Assembly: GCA_022563315.1 (NCBI GenBank)
Contig: JADFNO010000003.1
Coordinates: 1 to 59,778, forward strand
Origin: Planctomycetota bacterium
Lineage (GTDB): Bacteria; Planctomycetota; Phycisphaerae; Phycisphaerales; SM1A02
Length of the DNA: 59,778 bases
Direction: 5' to 3'
The notes beneath the pieces are model-generated. The model was given only the letters and a program-made list of their open reading frames with translations, did not search any database and was not told where the DNA came from. Below, one piece after another: positions 23,746 to 32,078 of this stretch; position 1 is the stretch's first letter; every line of letters begins with the position of its first letter. Both the position numbers and the translations under genes were made by a program.

Positions 23746-24458
23746 TCGGCCTCACGCTTGCCGCGACGGTGTCGGCATCCGCCGCCGCTTTCACCTGGTA
23801 TCTCGGGCCGATGTTGGCCCGCCGAGTGTCGGAGCGCCGACTCAGACAGCAGTGTGCCCAGACACGGAGCCTGGTTCTGACCTACGACGATGGCCCGGGT
23901 GCGAGTCTCACGCCCCGCTTGCTTGATCTACTTCGGGCGCGCGATGTGAGAGCGACGTTCTTTCTCGCCGGCTTCCGCGCAGCTGAGCATCCCCGAATCG
24001 TTGATGAGATCGCAGCGGCCGGACACGAGATTGCCTGCCACACGCAGCGGCACCTCAATGCGTGGCGGGCCTGGCCTTGGCGGGGCGTCGCCGACATCAG
24101 CGCGGGCTATCAGACACTGTCGCGGTGGGTGCCCAAAGACGGAATGTTTCGGCCGCCACATGGGAAAATGACGCTGGCGACTTGGGCAGCCGTCCATCGT
24201 CGCCAAGCGCCGATCGGGTGGTGGACGATTGCCGCAGGCGATGTCGCGCAACGGCTTCCCGATTCGAATTCGTCCGTGGAGCAGGCACGACGTGTCGGAG
24301 GGGGCGTCGTGTTACTCCATGACTTTGATCGGGAACCAGAGCGCGCCGACTTCGTGCTCCAGTCCACGACCCAACTCCTCGATGCCGCCCAGCAGGAAGG
24401 ATGGACGATCCGGACGCTCGGTGAACTTATGTGTAACGGGACGAAGAATGCCGCCTGA
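23742..24458 (+). CDS. Polysaccharide deacetylase (NodB/CE4 family), membrane-anchored
   Basis: 238 residues from the ATG at 23742, preceded by GAGGGTGGG. Residues 1-22 form an uncleaved hydrophobic anchor (MIGLTLAATVSASAAAFTWYL). The CE4 motifs are present: 'TYDDGPG' (Asp pair), 'HTQRH' (metal-binding His residues), 'FRPPHGK', and 'VLLHDFD'. It therefore probably removes N- or O-acetyl groups from polysaccharide in the periplasm. The third motif has His where an aromatic residue is usual. Its 3' end overlaps the next glycosyltransferase gene by 11 bp. Confidence 0.88.
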   Translation: MIGLTLAATVSASAAAFTWYLGPMLARRVSERRLRQQCAQTRSLVLTYDDGPGASLTPRLLDLLRARDVRATFFLAGFRAAEHPRIVDEIAAAGHEIACHTQRHLNAWRAWPWRGVADISAGYQTLSRWVPKDGMFRPPHGKMTLATWAAVHRRQAPIGWWTIAAGDVAQRLPDSNSSVEQARRVGGGVVLLHDFDREPERADFVLQSTTQLLDAAQQEGWTIRTLGELMCNGTKNAA

Positions 24459-25473
24459 GACGCTAGCCGTCGTTGAGGCCGAAGCACCCTCACGTGCGTT
24501 CGATCATGAAGCGTCGATGCGCGTTGGCGCACTCGATCTTTCCATCGTAATCGTGAATTGGAACACCCGGCATGTGATTGTCGATTGCCTCGAATCGGTG
24601 TTTGCGAACCTCGGCGCACTCTCGGTCGAGGTCATCGTAATCGACAACGCGTCCACGGACGGTTCGGCCCAGACGATCGCAGGCGAATTTCCGCAGGTCC
24701 GGCTGATCGCCAACGATACGAATCGCGGCTTTGCCGCAGCCAACAACCAGGGGATGCGCATTGCGCGCGGAGCGTATGTCCTACTTCTGAATCCGGACAC
24801 GGTGGTGCTGGAGGGCGCGTTTGACAAGACGCTCGCCTACGCGCGTCGGCATCCCGACATCGGCGTGCTCGGCTGCCAGGTCATGGAGAATGCCCAGGCC
24901 GTTCAGCGGACATGCTTTCGGTTCCCGTCGCCGCTGAACACGCTCATGTGGGTTTCGGGCGCTCTGGCATGGTTCCCGCGATCACGAATCGCCGGCCGGG
25001 CTGCCTACGGACCGTGGAACCGCCGGGATGAGCGCGAGGTGGAAGTCGTCTCCGGCATGTTCATGCTCGTTCGCTGCGAAGCAATCGAGCAAGTTGGCCT
25101 CATGGACGAAGCGTATTTCGTCTTCGCGGAAGAAGCCGACTGGTGCTACCGATTCCGAAGCGCTGGTTGGCGCTGCGTGTTCGCGCCGGTCGGGCGCATT
25201 GTGCATGTCGATGGCGGCAGCAAGAGCACCGAGCAGGCCAGCGTAAAGATGTACGTCGAGATTCAAAAGAGCCTGTTGCTGTTTCATCGCAAGCATTTGG
25301 GTTGGGGCTGTTGGGCGATGAGCAAACTTCTTTTCTCGACGACGATGGTGATTCGCCTTGCATGGTGGACGGTGTGGACCGCGCTGGGTGTGGGTGAGTC
25401 ATCACGTCACAAGGCGAGCCAGTCGGCCGCGGCGGTGCGGTACCAGTGGACGGGACGGGAGCCCCCCTGGTGA
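24448..25473 (+). CDS. Family 2 glycosyltransferase, rhamnosyltransferase (WbbL)-like
   Basis: 341 residues from the ATG at 24448, which overlaps the deacetylase stop; an ATG at 24517 directly before the GT-A fold is an alternative. 'LSIVIVNWNTRHVIVDCLESV', 'VIDNASTDGSAQTI', 'NRGFAAANNQGMRIA', 'YVLLLNPDTVV' and 'GMFMLVRCEAIEQVGLMDEAYFVFAEEADWCYR' match WbbL-type enzymes, with NPD as the metal motif. Members commonly transfer rhamnose or other deoxysugars to lipid-linked oligosaccharides, but the donor is not established here. The stop overlaps the GTG of the CelD-type gene (GTGA). Confidence 0.92.
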   Translation: MPPETLAVVEAEAPSRAFDHEASMRVGALDLSIVIVNWNTRHVIVDCLESVFANLGALSVEVIVIDNASTDGSAQTIAGEFPQVRLIANDTNRGFAAANNQGMRIARGAYVLLLNPDTVVLEGAFDKTLAYARRHPDIGVLGCQVMENAQAVQRTCFRFPSPLNTLMWVSGALAWFPRSRIAGRAAYGPWNRRDEREVEVVSGMFMLVRCEAIEQVGLMDEAYFVFAEEADWCYRFRSAGWRCVFAPVGRIVHVDGGSKSTEQASVKMYVEIQKSLLLFHRKHLGWGCWAMSKLLFSTTMVIRLAWWTVWTALGVGESSRHKASQSAAAVRYQWTGREPPW

Positions 25474-26732
25474 GCGCGCTCCCTGTATCAAGTCCGGGTC
25501 ATTTGGCGCTCGACGCGCCACGACTTCGATTAGGGGCGCGACGCCTCTCATTCGAGATCGTGCATTCGTTTGACGCGCTGGATCATCTTCGAACCCAGTG
25601 GGACGAACTCGTCGCTCAGGTCGGATCACGAATCTATCTAACCTACGACTGGTGCAAGGTGTGGTGGGAACACTACGGACGGGGGCGGGACGCTCGCGTG
25701 TTCGTGTTCCGCGAAGCTGAACATCTCGTCGGCGTCGTCCCCATGTTTATCGACGACGTGCGGCTCGGTCCCGCGAAACTTCGACTCGGGAAGATCATGG
25801 GGTCGGATTTCACGCAGGCGATCTGCGACCTGCCGGTTTGTACGCCATGGGCGGAGGCGGTGATCAACGAGATTATGGAGCAGTTGATCGCCAACGACGG
25901 CTGCGATGCGATTGTGTTCGGCCCGATGCTCCAGGCGTCCGGCCGGATCAATGCCGTGCGCGCCGCCGCAAAGGATCGCAAGGACCTCGTCTCGATTTAC
26001 CGTGATCGGGTTGTGACTCAGCAGACCACGATCGTGCTGCCAGCATCGGCGGACGAGTACCTCAGCTCACTTTCCAAGAACCAGCGATTCAATCTGCGAA
26101 AGGGCTGGAGGCGGCTGACCGACGACTTCGATGTCGAGGTGGCTGTCGTCACCGAGCCCGGCGAGGCGGCCGAGGAGTTCGGCGACTTCGTGCAGATGCA
26201 TACGCAGCAGTGGCAGAGTAACGGGATGCTCGGGCACTTCGGAGACTGGCCCGGCGCCGAGGCGTTCAATCGATCGCTGGTGTCGGTGATGAGCCAAGCC
26301 GGTCGGCTGCGTCTCCTGCGCCTGCGCGCCAATGATCGTGTCGTTGCCCGCCAGTACAGTCTCGTGTTTGGGAATACATGCTATTGTCGGCTGGCGGCCC
26401 GTGCCGTTCAGCGCGACTGGGACCCGTACGGACTCGGACGCCTCAGCTTGATGAAGTTGTTCGAGCGGTTGATTCCAGAGGGGGTACACCAGGTGGACGT
26501 AGGGACTGGAACGTACGAGTACAAACTGCGTCTTGGCGGTGAAGAGCACAACGTTCGGTCGATCCTCATCGTTGCCAAGCGAAGCGGCGCTCGTCGCCGA
26601 GCCAGAGTGTTCTGCGCACTGGCGGACGCGATCGACCGATTCTACTACCGACTGTGGTACTGCCGCATCGCGCCTCGAGTGCCGTTTCGTCACGGACCGC
26701 TGTGGACAACGTGGATCAGATCGCGTGTCTAG
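25470..26732 (+). CDS. CelD/BcsL-type GNAT acetyltransferase
   Basis: 420 residues from the GTG at 25470, which forms a 4-bp GTGA overlap with the previous stop; an in-frame GTG at 25446 is less attractive. 'LSFEIVHSFDALDHLRTQWDE' and 'YLTYDWCKVWWEHYG' mark the CelD-type N-terminus, and the C-terminal GNAT half holds 'SKNQRFNLRKGWRRL', 'VARQYSLVFGNTCYCRLAA' and 'GVHQVDVGTGTYEYKLRLGGEEHNV'. Family members are thought to acylate exopolysaccharides such as cellulose, though direct biochemical proof is sparse. The region after 390 is basic and aromatic, possibly membrane-associated. Confidence 0.87.
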   Translation: MSALPVSSPGHLALDAPRLRLGARRLSFEIVHSFDALDHLRTQWDELVAQVGSRIYLTYDWCKVWWEHYGRGRDARVFVFREAEHLVGVVPMFIDDVRLGPAKLRLGKIMGSDFTQAICDLPVCTPWAEAVINEIMEQLIANDGCDAIVFGPMLQASGRINAVRAAAKDRKDLVSIYRDRVVTQQTTIVLPASADEYLSSLSKNQRFNLRKGWRRLTDDFDVEVAVVTEPGEAAEEFGDFVQMHTQQWQSNGMLGHFGDWPGAEAFNRSLVSVMSQAGRLRLLRLRANDRVVARQYSLVFGNTCYCRLAARAVQRDWDPYGLGRLSLMKLFERLIPEGVHQVDVGTGTYEYKLRLGGEEHNVRSILIVAKRSGARRRARVFCALADAIDRFYYRLWYCRIAPRVPFRHGPLWTTWIRSRV

Positions 26733-26784
26733 CGTCTCCTAAGCCGGTTGTACGCCGTCTCTTTGACAGCACGTTCGACGGATT

Positions 26785-26847
26785 TTTGTCATGATCCTTT
26801 CAATTCAGGACAGGGGTATTTGTCATGATCCTCTCAATTCAGGACAG
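26785..26847 (+). repeat. 29-bp direct duplication spanning a start codon
   Basis: Two copies of a 29-bp sequence (26785-26813 and 26819-26847), differing at one base (T/C in the fourth codon-third position) and separated by GGGTA. Each contains TTTGTC-ATG-ATCCT, so the start region of the downstream methyltransferase is present twice. The offset is 34 bp, so the first ATG (26791) is out of frame with the gene. A TTGACA hexamer lies at 26763-26768. Confidence 0.9.
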
Positions 26848-27571
26848 ATTGCGATATTGGCTTCGCTTGGCCGTCTACGGATCCGGCGCAGGCTCGATCG
26901 CTTATCGTTTCCTGCGCCGGCGCGACACACCAGCGATCCACGAGATGGCTGAATACTGGAACCAGGAGCTGTCCGGGCGGATGTCGGTGCCAAACATCAA
27001 CGGCCGAATAGGCAACGCGATACGCGATATGACGTCCGTGCTGCTGATTCAACACTGCGGACCGCCGCCGAGAACCGTGCTCGATCTCGGGTGCGGCTTC
27101 GGGGATCTGGCGCAGGCGCTGGGCGGCGAGGGCCTGGAACGGTACGTCGGCGTGGATCTCAGCGACTACGTCATTGATCGTGTGCGGCGCCAATGTACGT
27201 CATGGCCGATAGCAAGCCGGTGCGAGCTTTCGTTCCATAACGCAGACCTGCGCGAGTTTGTGCCTGAAGATCGCGAGCGCTTTGACGTCATCGTCTATAA
27301 CGAGGTCCTGAAGTACGTATCGGTGGATGAGGCGGTCGAGCAACTCGGCCGTTACCGGCGATGGCTCGCGCCGGATGGTGTTTTTTGTGTGAATATCACC
27401 GACGACCCGAAGAGCCGAGCTATCTTTCGAGCCCTGACGAAGAAGTTCACTTGGGTGTACGGCGTGGTCTATCAGCAACGGCCGGACGGCCCAGGGTTCC
27501 GCATAACGAGCGACGACGCGACGCCGGCCTATCTCGTGGGCCTCTTCCGGGCGCCGGCAGCGCCGGCTTAG
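26825..27571 (+). CDS. SAM-dependent methyltransferase
   Basis: 248 residues from the ATG at 26825, the second of two duplicated start regions. Motif I is 'VLDLGCGFGDLAQALGG' near residue 87, then 'YVGVDLSDYVIDRV', 'FHNADLREF' and 'ERFDVIVYNEVLKYV', the standard class I order. The N-terminal 75 residues (with LRYWLRLAVYG) precede the fold and may contact the membrane. Third methyltransferase of the locus and probably a sugar or phosphate methylase, either decorating or capping the chain. No SD is visible, only the duplicated sequence. Confidence 0.87.
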   Translation: MILSIQDRLRYWLRLAVYGSGAGSIAYRFLRRRDTPAIHEMAEYWNQELSGRMSVPNINGRIGNAIRDMTSVLLIQHCGPPPRTVLDLGCGFGDLAQALGGEGLERYVGVDLSDYVIDRVRRQCTSWPIASRCELSFHNADLREFVPEDRERFDVIVYNEVLKYVSVDEAVEQLGRYRRWLAPDGVFCVNITDDPKSRAIFRALTKKFTWVYGVVYQQRPDGPGFRITSDDATPAYLVGLFRAPAAPA

Positions 27572-27628
27572 TTTGCCCGTCATCACCGCGCAGATGATCT
27601 CGGTTCTCACGTCCAGAAGCGAGCAAAC

Positions 27629-28501
27629 ATGTACGTCTATAACCGTCGTGGCCTGATCGTTCGGCTGATATGGCTGTGCATTGCCATTGTCCGATGGCTC
27701 ACCGCCGGCTGCGGGATCGTGAGGCGACCTCGCGTCGTCACGCTGTGCTATCACGGCGTCACGGCCCAGCAGCGGCGGCGGTTCGAGCGCCAGATGACAA
27801 TGATTGCCGATCGAGCCGTCCCGACGGACGCCGCGGAACCCGACCGGCGCCGACGGTGGGCGCGGCCGGGCGTTTGTGTGACGTTCGACGACGGCTTCGC
27901 CAATCTGTTGGATCATGCCCTGCCGGTAACGCGCGAGCTTGGCATTCCGGCGATGGTGTTCGTGGTCACCGAGAACATGGGTTGTCTGCCGAAGTGGGAG
28001 ATGACGCCGGATCATCCCGACGCATCGCAGATCACGCTCTCTGAATCGCAGCTCAGACAGGCAGCGGAGGAGCCGCTGTGTCGTTTCGCGTCCCACAGTT
28101 CGACGCACCCCCGGTTGACGGATCTCCCGTTGGGCCAGGCGAGGCGAGAACTGTCCGGATCAAGGGCAGTCCTGGAACAGAGGCTTGGCCGGCCCGTCGA
28201 GGATTTTGCGTACCCTTATGGCGCCTGCAACCCAACGCTCGTCCATGAGGCGTTTGCGAGCGGGTACCGACGTGTTCACACGATGGGTCCGATTACGATG
28301 CCGGAGGACGTCTGCGGTGAAGTGATCGTGCGCATGAAGATGTCGCCGGACGCCTGGACGATCGAGTTTCAACTGACGGTCGCCGGCGCGTATGACTGGC
28401 TTGCCTCGGTACGGCGAATTTTCCGTCGGCTTCGCCGGGCGACGAGCGCCGCGGCGCCATTCGCGACCTCGCAGCTTCAAGCCAAGGCGCCGGGGGCCTG
28501 A
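27629..28501 (+). CDS. Polysaccharide deacetylase (CE4 family), second in locus
   Basis: 290 residues from the ATG at 27629. An N-terminal hydrophobic stretch (LIVRLIWLCIAIVRWLTAGCGIV) acts as signal or anchor. The CE4 core reads 'VVTLCYHGVT', 'VCVTFDDGFANLLDHALPV' with the catalytic Asp pair, 'RFASHSSTHPRLTDLP' with the metal His residues, and 'VEDFAYPYGACN'. This is the layout of PgaB/IcaB-type and related exopolysaccharide deacetylases. It differs from the deacetylase at 23742 in domain spacing, so the two probably act on different acetyl groups. Confidence 0.88.
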   Translation: MYVYNRRGLIVRLIWLCIAIVRWLTAGCGIVRRPRVVTLCYHGVTAQQRRRFERQMTMIADRAVPTDAAEPDRRRRWARPGVCVTFDDGFANLLDHALPVTRELGIPAMVFVVTENMGCLPKWEMTPDHPDASQITLSESQLRQAAEEPLCRFASHSSTHPRLTDLPLGQARRELSGSRAVLEQRLGRPVEDFAYPYGACNPTLVHEAFASGYRRVHTMGPITMPEDVCGEVIVRMKMSPDAWTIEFQLTVAGAYDWLASVRRIFRRLRRATSAAAPFATSQLQAKAPGA

Positions 28502-28763
28502 GTCTCGACCGGCGCTGGCCAGGCGCGGCGCCGACGGTCAAGTCAAACGAGCACGGGATTATCCCAGCTGGTCAATTTGGGTTGATTCAGCATGGATTTC
28601 TGGGCCGCCGGTGCGGTTCCTATCGGTCTTACCATGATTTGTCGGCACAAGTCTCCTCGTCCGACCAGATCGCATTGCTTCTCTGACTTGAATTGAAGTG
28701 GCCCTATAACGGCGACGATACCCAACACGACGCTGCAAGTGTAGACCCAGCGAGGAATTATCA

Positions 28764-29261
28764 ATGGCCACGATTGCCAGTTTAGATCAGCGCACACGCC
28801 CGGCGCGCACCGGAAGATTGCGAGTTCTTGCCATCGCTTCCGGCGGCGGGCATTGGGTGCAGTTGCTGCGTTTACGACCCGCGCTGGCCGAGTGCGATGT
28901 CACCTACGTCAGTGTGGACAAGTGCTATCGAAGTGAAATCAGTCCTGCAAAGTTTCGCGTCGTTAACGATGCGACGCGACGAAACAAGATCGGCCTGGTG
29001 TTGCTGGCCATCCGCGTGGCGTGGATATTGGCCCGGGTCCGACCGGACACGATCGTGACGACCGGGGCTGCGCCCGGGTACTTTGCGGTCCGGCTTGGGA
29101 AACTCTTCGGGATGAAAACGATCTGGATCGACAGCATCGCCAACGTCGAGCGGTTGTCACTCTCAGGCAAGCAGGTGGAGCCCTACGCCGACCTTTGGTT
29201 GACGCAATGGTCTCATCTGGCCGGCGTCGGTGGACCGCGCTATGCAGGAGCCATGCTGTGA
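28764..29261 (+). CDS. Alg14-like glycosyltransferase accessory subunit
   Basis: 165 residues from the ATG at 28764, with GAGGA about 7 bp upstream. 'LRVLAIASGGGHWVQLLRLRPAL', 'RPDTIVTTGAAPGYFAVRLGKLFGMKTIWIDSIANVERLSLSGK' is the Alg14/PssD/EpsE-type pattern. The subunit corresponds to the N-terminal, acceptor-binding half of a GT-B glycosyltransferase and recruits the Alg13-like catalytic half encoded immediately downstream, with which its stop overlaps as GTGA. Such pairs add the second sugar to lipid-linked saccharides in several bacterial exopolysaccharide pathways. Confidence 0.9.
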   Translation: MATIASLDQRTRPARTGRLRVLAIASGGGHWVQLLRLRPALAECDVTYVSVDKCYRSEISPAKFRVVNDATRRNKIGLVLLAIRVAWILARVRPDTIVTTGAAPGYFAVRLGKLFGMKTIWIDSIANVERLSLSGKQVEPYADLWLTQWSHLAGVGGPRYAGAML

Positions 29262-29818
29262 TTTTCGTGACCGTGGGATCACAGATGCCGTTTGATCGCT
29301 TGATCCGGACGGTTGACGACTGGGCTGGCCGGCGCCAGGCGCCGCGGTTATTCGCGCAGATTGCCGGCGGTGACTATGTGCCCCGTCACATGCAGTGGCA
29401 GCGGTTCATTTCGCCTGCCGAGTACCGTCGGCGGATCTTCGAGTCAGAGTTGATTATCGCTCACGCCGGGATGGGGACCGTTCTCACGGCGCTCGAGTTC
29501 AGTCGGCCGCTGCTGGTGATGCCTCGCCGCGGCGGGTTTGGCGAGACCCGCAACGATCATCAGGTCGCCACCGCGGCTCGGTTGGCCGAGGCGGGATATG
29601 CCAGCGTGGCCATGAACGAGGACGAATTGATCGGACAGCTTGCCTCGCTTGATCAGGTCGCCGTGTCCAGTGCTATTGCCTCGCATGCCTCTGTTGAACT
29701 GCTTTCGGCGGTGCGGGACTTCATCTCCGGTGACGCCCAGCCGAGTCGTGATTCTGGTGTCCAGAGCCATCCGTTTCCAGCCGTCGGGGAGGAATTGGCG
29801 CATGCCAAGGCTGCTTGA
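29258..29818 (+). CDS. Alg13-like glycosyltransferase catalytic subunit
   Basis: 186 residues from the GTG at 29258 (4-bp overlap with the Alg14-like gene). The frame is open upstream but that part is out of register with any known family. 'MIFVTVGSQMPFDRLIRTVDDW' is the typical start, and 'ELIIAHAGMGTVLTALEFSRPLLVMPRRGGFGETRNDHQVATAARLAEAG' is the UDP-sugar-binding half of a GT-B fold, as in Alg13, PssE and the C-terminal half of MurG. Works with the upstream subunit to transfer a sugar on the cytoplasmic face. Confidence 0.9.
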   Translation: MIFVTVGSQMPFDRLIRTVDDWAGRRQAPRLFAQIAGGDYVPRHMQWQRFISPAEYRRRIFESELIIAHAGMGTVLTALEFSRPLLVMPRRGGFGETRNDHQVATAARLAEAGYASVAMNEDELIGQLASLDQVAVSSAIASHASVELLSAVRDFISGDAQPSRDSGVQSHPFPAVGEELAHAKAA

Positions 29819-32051
29819 ACAACCCGTGGCATCCGGCGAACGGATATTCGATGGCATCATCTGCTTCGGCGGCGAGGATTGGTGGTACCACAATCGAGGT
29901 CACTACGACATTCGGATGATGCGCGAACTGAGCAAGCGCGTTCCCGTGCTGTATGTAAACTCCCTCGGGATGCGAGCGCCCAATCCGCGCGAGGGCGCGA
30001 TGTTTGTTCGCCGGGTCTTGCGGAAGCTCGCCAGTCTCAGGCGAGGGTTCGTTCGCGTGGATGATCACTTCGGTGTTCTGAGCCCGATTTCTTTTCCCGG
30101 CGGGTGGAGCGCCGCCGTCACCAAGCGGTGGCTCACCAAGCGCGTCGTCGAGGCGGCCCAAGCCATGGACATCATGCGTCCGCTAATTTGGGTTGCCTGT
30201 CCGACCGCGGCCGGCGTGATTGATGCGATTGACCGGGCGGGGCTCGTCTATCAACGAACCGATCGTTATGAGTGCTACCCCGGCGTGCAGCCGAGCCGCA
30301 TCAAGGCGTTTGACGATCGTCTCAAAGCCGATGCTGATCTCACGGTCTTCTGTGGGGACTTTCTCTTCGAGCGCGAGTCGGCGCAATGTCGACAGGCCTG
30401 CCGGATCGACCATGGAATCGATTTCGAGCGCTTCGAGAACGCCGGTCGGCGACGAGGGGAGGAGCCGATCGACATCGTCGATCTTGGACGCCCGCGCGTG
30501 GGGTTCGTGGGCGGGATCGATGCTCACACGTTCGACGTGCGTCTCTTTGTCGAAACCGCCCAGCAGCTTCCCGAGATTCAGTTTGTTCTCGTCGGCGCAT
30601 GCTCTTTGCCGGCCGGTTGGTGCGAGCTGCCCAACGTCGCGCTGCTGGGCCAGAAGCCGCACGAGGAGGTGGCGGCTTATATGGCGGCGTGTGACGTGCT
30701 CATCATGCCGTGGCGGCGGAATCAGTGGATCCAGGCATGCAATCCGGTCAAGCTCAAGGAGTACCTGGCGGTTGGGCGACCCATCGTTTCAACCGACTTC
30801 ACGCAACTTCGCCGGTACGACAGTCAGGTTCGCGTCGCTTCCACACCGCAAACGTTTTGCGCAGAGATCCGTAGCGCACTATCTGATCCGGGAGACGAAA
30901 AGGCACGTCGAGCCCAGGTCGCCGACCAAGCTTGGAGCGGCGCTGCCGAGCGGTTGCTCGATGAACTGCACGTGATCGGACTGATTTCGGCCCACGGATC
31001 AAGAATCCCCAAGGACGATCAGGCGGATACGACTCCTCCAGCGACAGTTGGGCGGCTCCGTTTGGTCGGAGGTGACTGGTTTAATGCGACGAACAGTCGC
31101 CCAGGGCTACGCGCCTGTCTGGTGCTTGCCGGGGGATTGCGTCCCTCACCGCTGGTCGAGGCGGCCGGCCGATCGGTCCTGGATCTTTACCTCACACCAG
31201 AGAAGACCGTTCTGGATGTGATGGTCGAGCAACTGACGTTGCTGCCATCCTCGGACGGAATGCCTCTTGCGATCCGCGTCGTCTACAACGGCCGTCTCCC
31301 GGCTCCCTGGCCGGGGACCTCGGCTCCCAACGTGCGGTTCGAGCAAGACCCTCAAGCGTACCGCGGCGCTGCGGGCCTGGTCGCCGACCTCTGTGCCGGC
31401 TACGAGGACCACGAGCACGTTCTCGTCGTTGAGGCCGGCCGGGTCCTCGCCCGCGACGTCGAATCGATGTGGGACGAACATCTGGCCAGCGATGCAGACG
31501 TCACGGTCGGGTGCAATCAAGACGGCAGTCCAGGGGGAGTCTATATCACCAGGTGCGGCGTATTGCGCCATATCCCGCCGATCGGGTTTGTCGACATCAA
31601 GGAACAGTGGCTGGCCTCGGCAGGTGATCGGGGCGTGAAGGTTCGCGTGCACGGTTTTTCGAGCCCGGGAGCCCTCCCGCTGAGAACGCGGTCCGATTTT
31701 CTGGCCGCCGCGCGACATGTGAACAATCATGTTGCGTCACGTGCTTGCCGATCCATCGCCTCGCCGCCCGCGCAGGCTGCGGGGCTCGAGCCGTTTCGAG
31801 TCATCGGCCACGGCGCCGCCATCGGCCCCGATGTCCACATCAACGACGCCGTGATTATGCCCGCGGCCGTGATAGGCGGTGGGGCGTTGATTGAGCATTC
31901 CGTGGTCTGTCCCGGAGCCGTGATTGAGCCGAAACTTCGAGTCGTCAATGCGGTCGTGAGCAGAAGCGGATTCTATGTTGATCAGTTTGTAACAACCGCA
32001 TCGATCCCGGGGCTGTTCTCCGAATCGAACTTGCATGCCAAAGCAGCTTGA
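29802..32051 (+). CDS. Glycosyltransferase fused to degenerate sugar nucleotidyltransferase/beta-helix
   Basis: 749 residues from the ATG at 29802, which has GGGGAGGA about 10 bp upstream and overlaps the Alg13-like gene by 17 bp. Residues 1-395 are a GT-B glycosyltransferase resembling TuaH-type enzymes ('GGEDWWYHNRGHYDIRMMREL', 'RPRVGFVGGIDAHTFDVRLFVE', 'MPWRRNQWIQACNPVKLKEYLAVGRPIVSTD'). From about 425 a sugar-nucleotidyltransferase-like domain begins with 'ACLVLAGGLRPSPLVEAAGRSVLDL', lacking the GxGTRL signature that binds the nucleotide. The last 90 residues are hexapeptide-like ('VIMPAAVIGGGALIEHSVVCPGAVIEP'). The second half may be regulatory or structural rather than catalytic. This two-enzyme fusion is unusual. 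Confidence 0.8.
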   Translation: MPRLLEQPVASGERIFDGIICFGGEDWWYHNRGHYDIRMMRELSKRVPVLYVNSLGMRAPNPREGAMFVRRVLRKLASLRRGFVRVDDHFGVLSPISFPGGWSAAVTKRWLTKRVVEAAQAMDIMRPLIWVACPTAAGVIDAIDRAGLVYQRTDRYECYPGVQPSRIKAFDDRLKADADLTVFCGDFLFERESAQCRQACRIDHGIDFERFENAGRRRGEEPIDIVDLGRPRVGFVGGIDAHTFDVRLFVETAQQLPEIQFVLVGACSLPAGWCELPNVALLGQKPHEEVAAYMAACDVLIMPWRRNQWIQACNPVKLKEYLAVGRPIVSTDFTQLRRYDSQVRVASTPQTFCAEIRSALSDPGDEKARRAQVADQAWSGAAERLLDELHVIGLISAHGSRIPKDDQADTTPPATVGRLRLVGGDWFNATNSRPGLRACLVLAGGLRPSPLVEAAGRSVLDLYLTPEKTVLDVMVEQLTLLPSSDGMPLAIRVVYNGRLPAPWPGTSAPNVRFEQDPQAYRGAAGLVADLCAGYEDHEHVLVVEAGRVLARDVESMWDEHLASDADVTVGCNQDGSPGGVYITRCGVLRHIPPIGFVDIKEQWLASAGDRGVKVRVHGFSSPGALPLRTRSDFLAAARHVNNHVASRACRSIASPPAQAAGLEPFRVIGHGAAIGPDVHINDAVIMPAAVIGGGALIEHSVVCPGAVIEPKLRVVNAVVSRSGFYVDQFVTTASIPGLFSESNLHAKAA

Positions 32052-32078
32052 AGATCAAGCGTGAGGGAGAGGGTCGCC

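Noticed and set aside
24229-24447. N-terminal extension of the rhamnosyltransferase-like gene
   Set aside because: These codons are out-of-frame shadow of the deacetylase gene; the start at 24448 fits the family and the short overlap.
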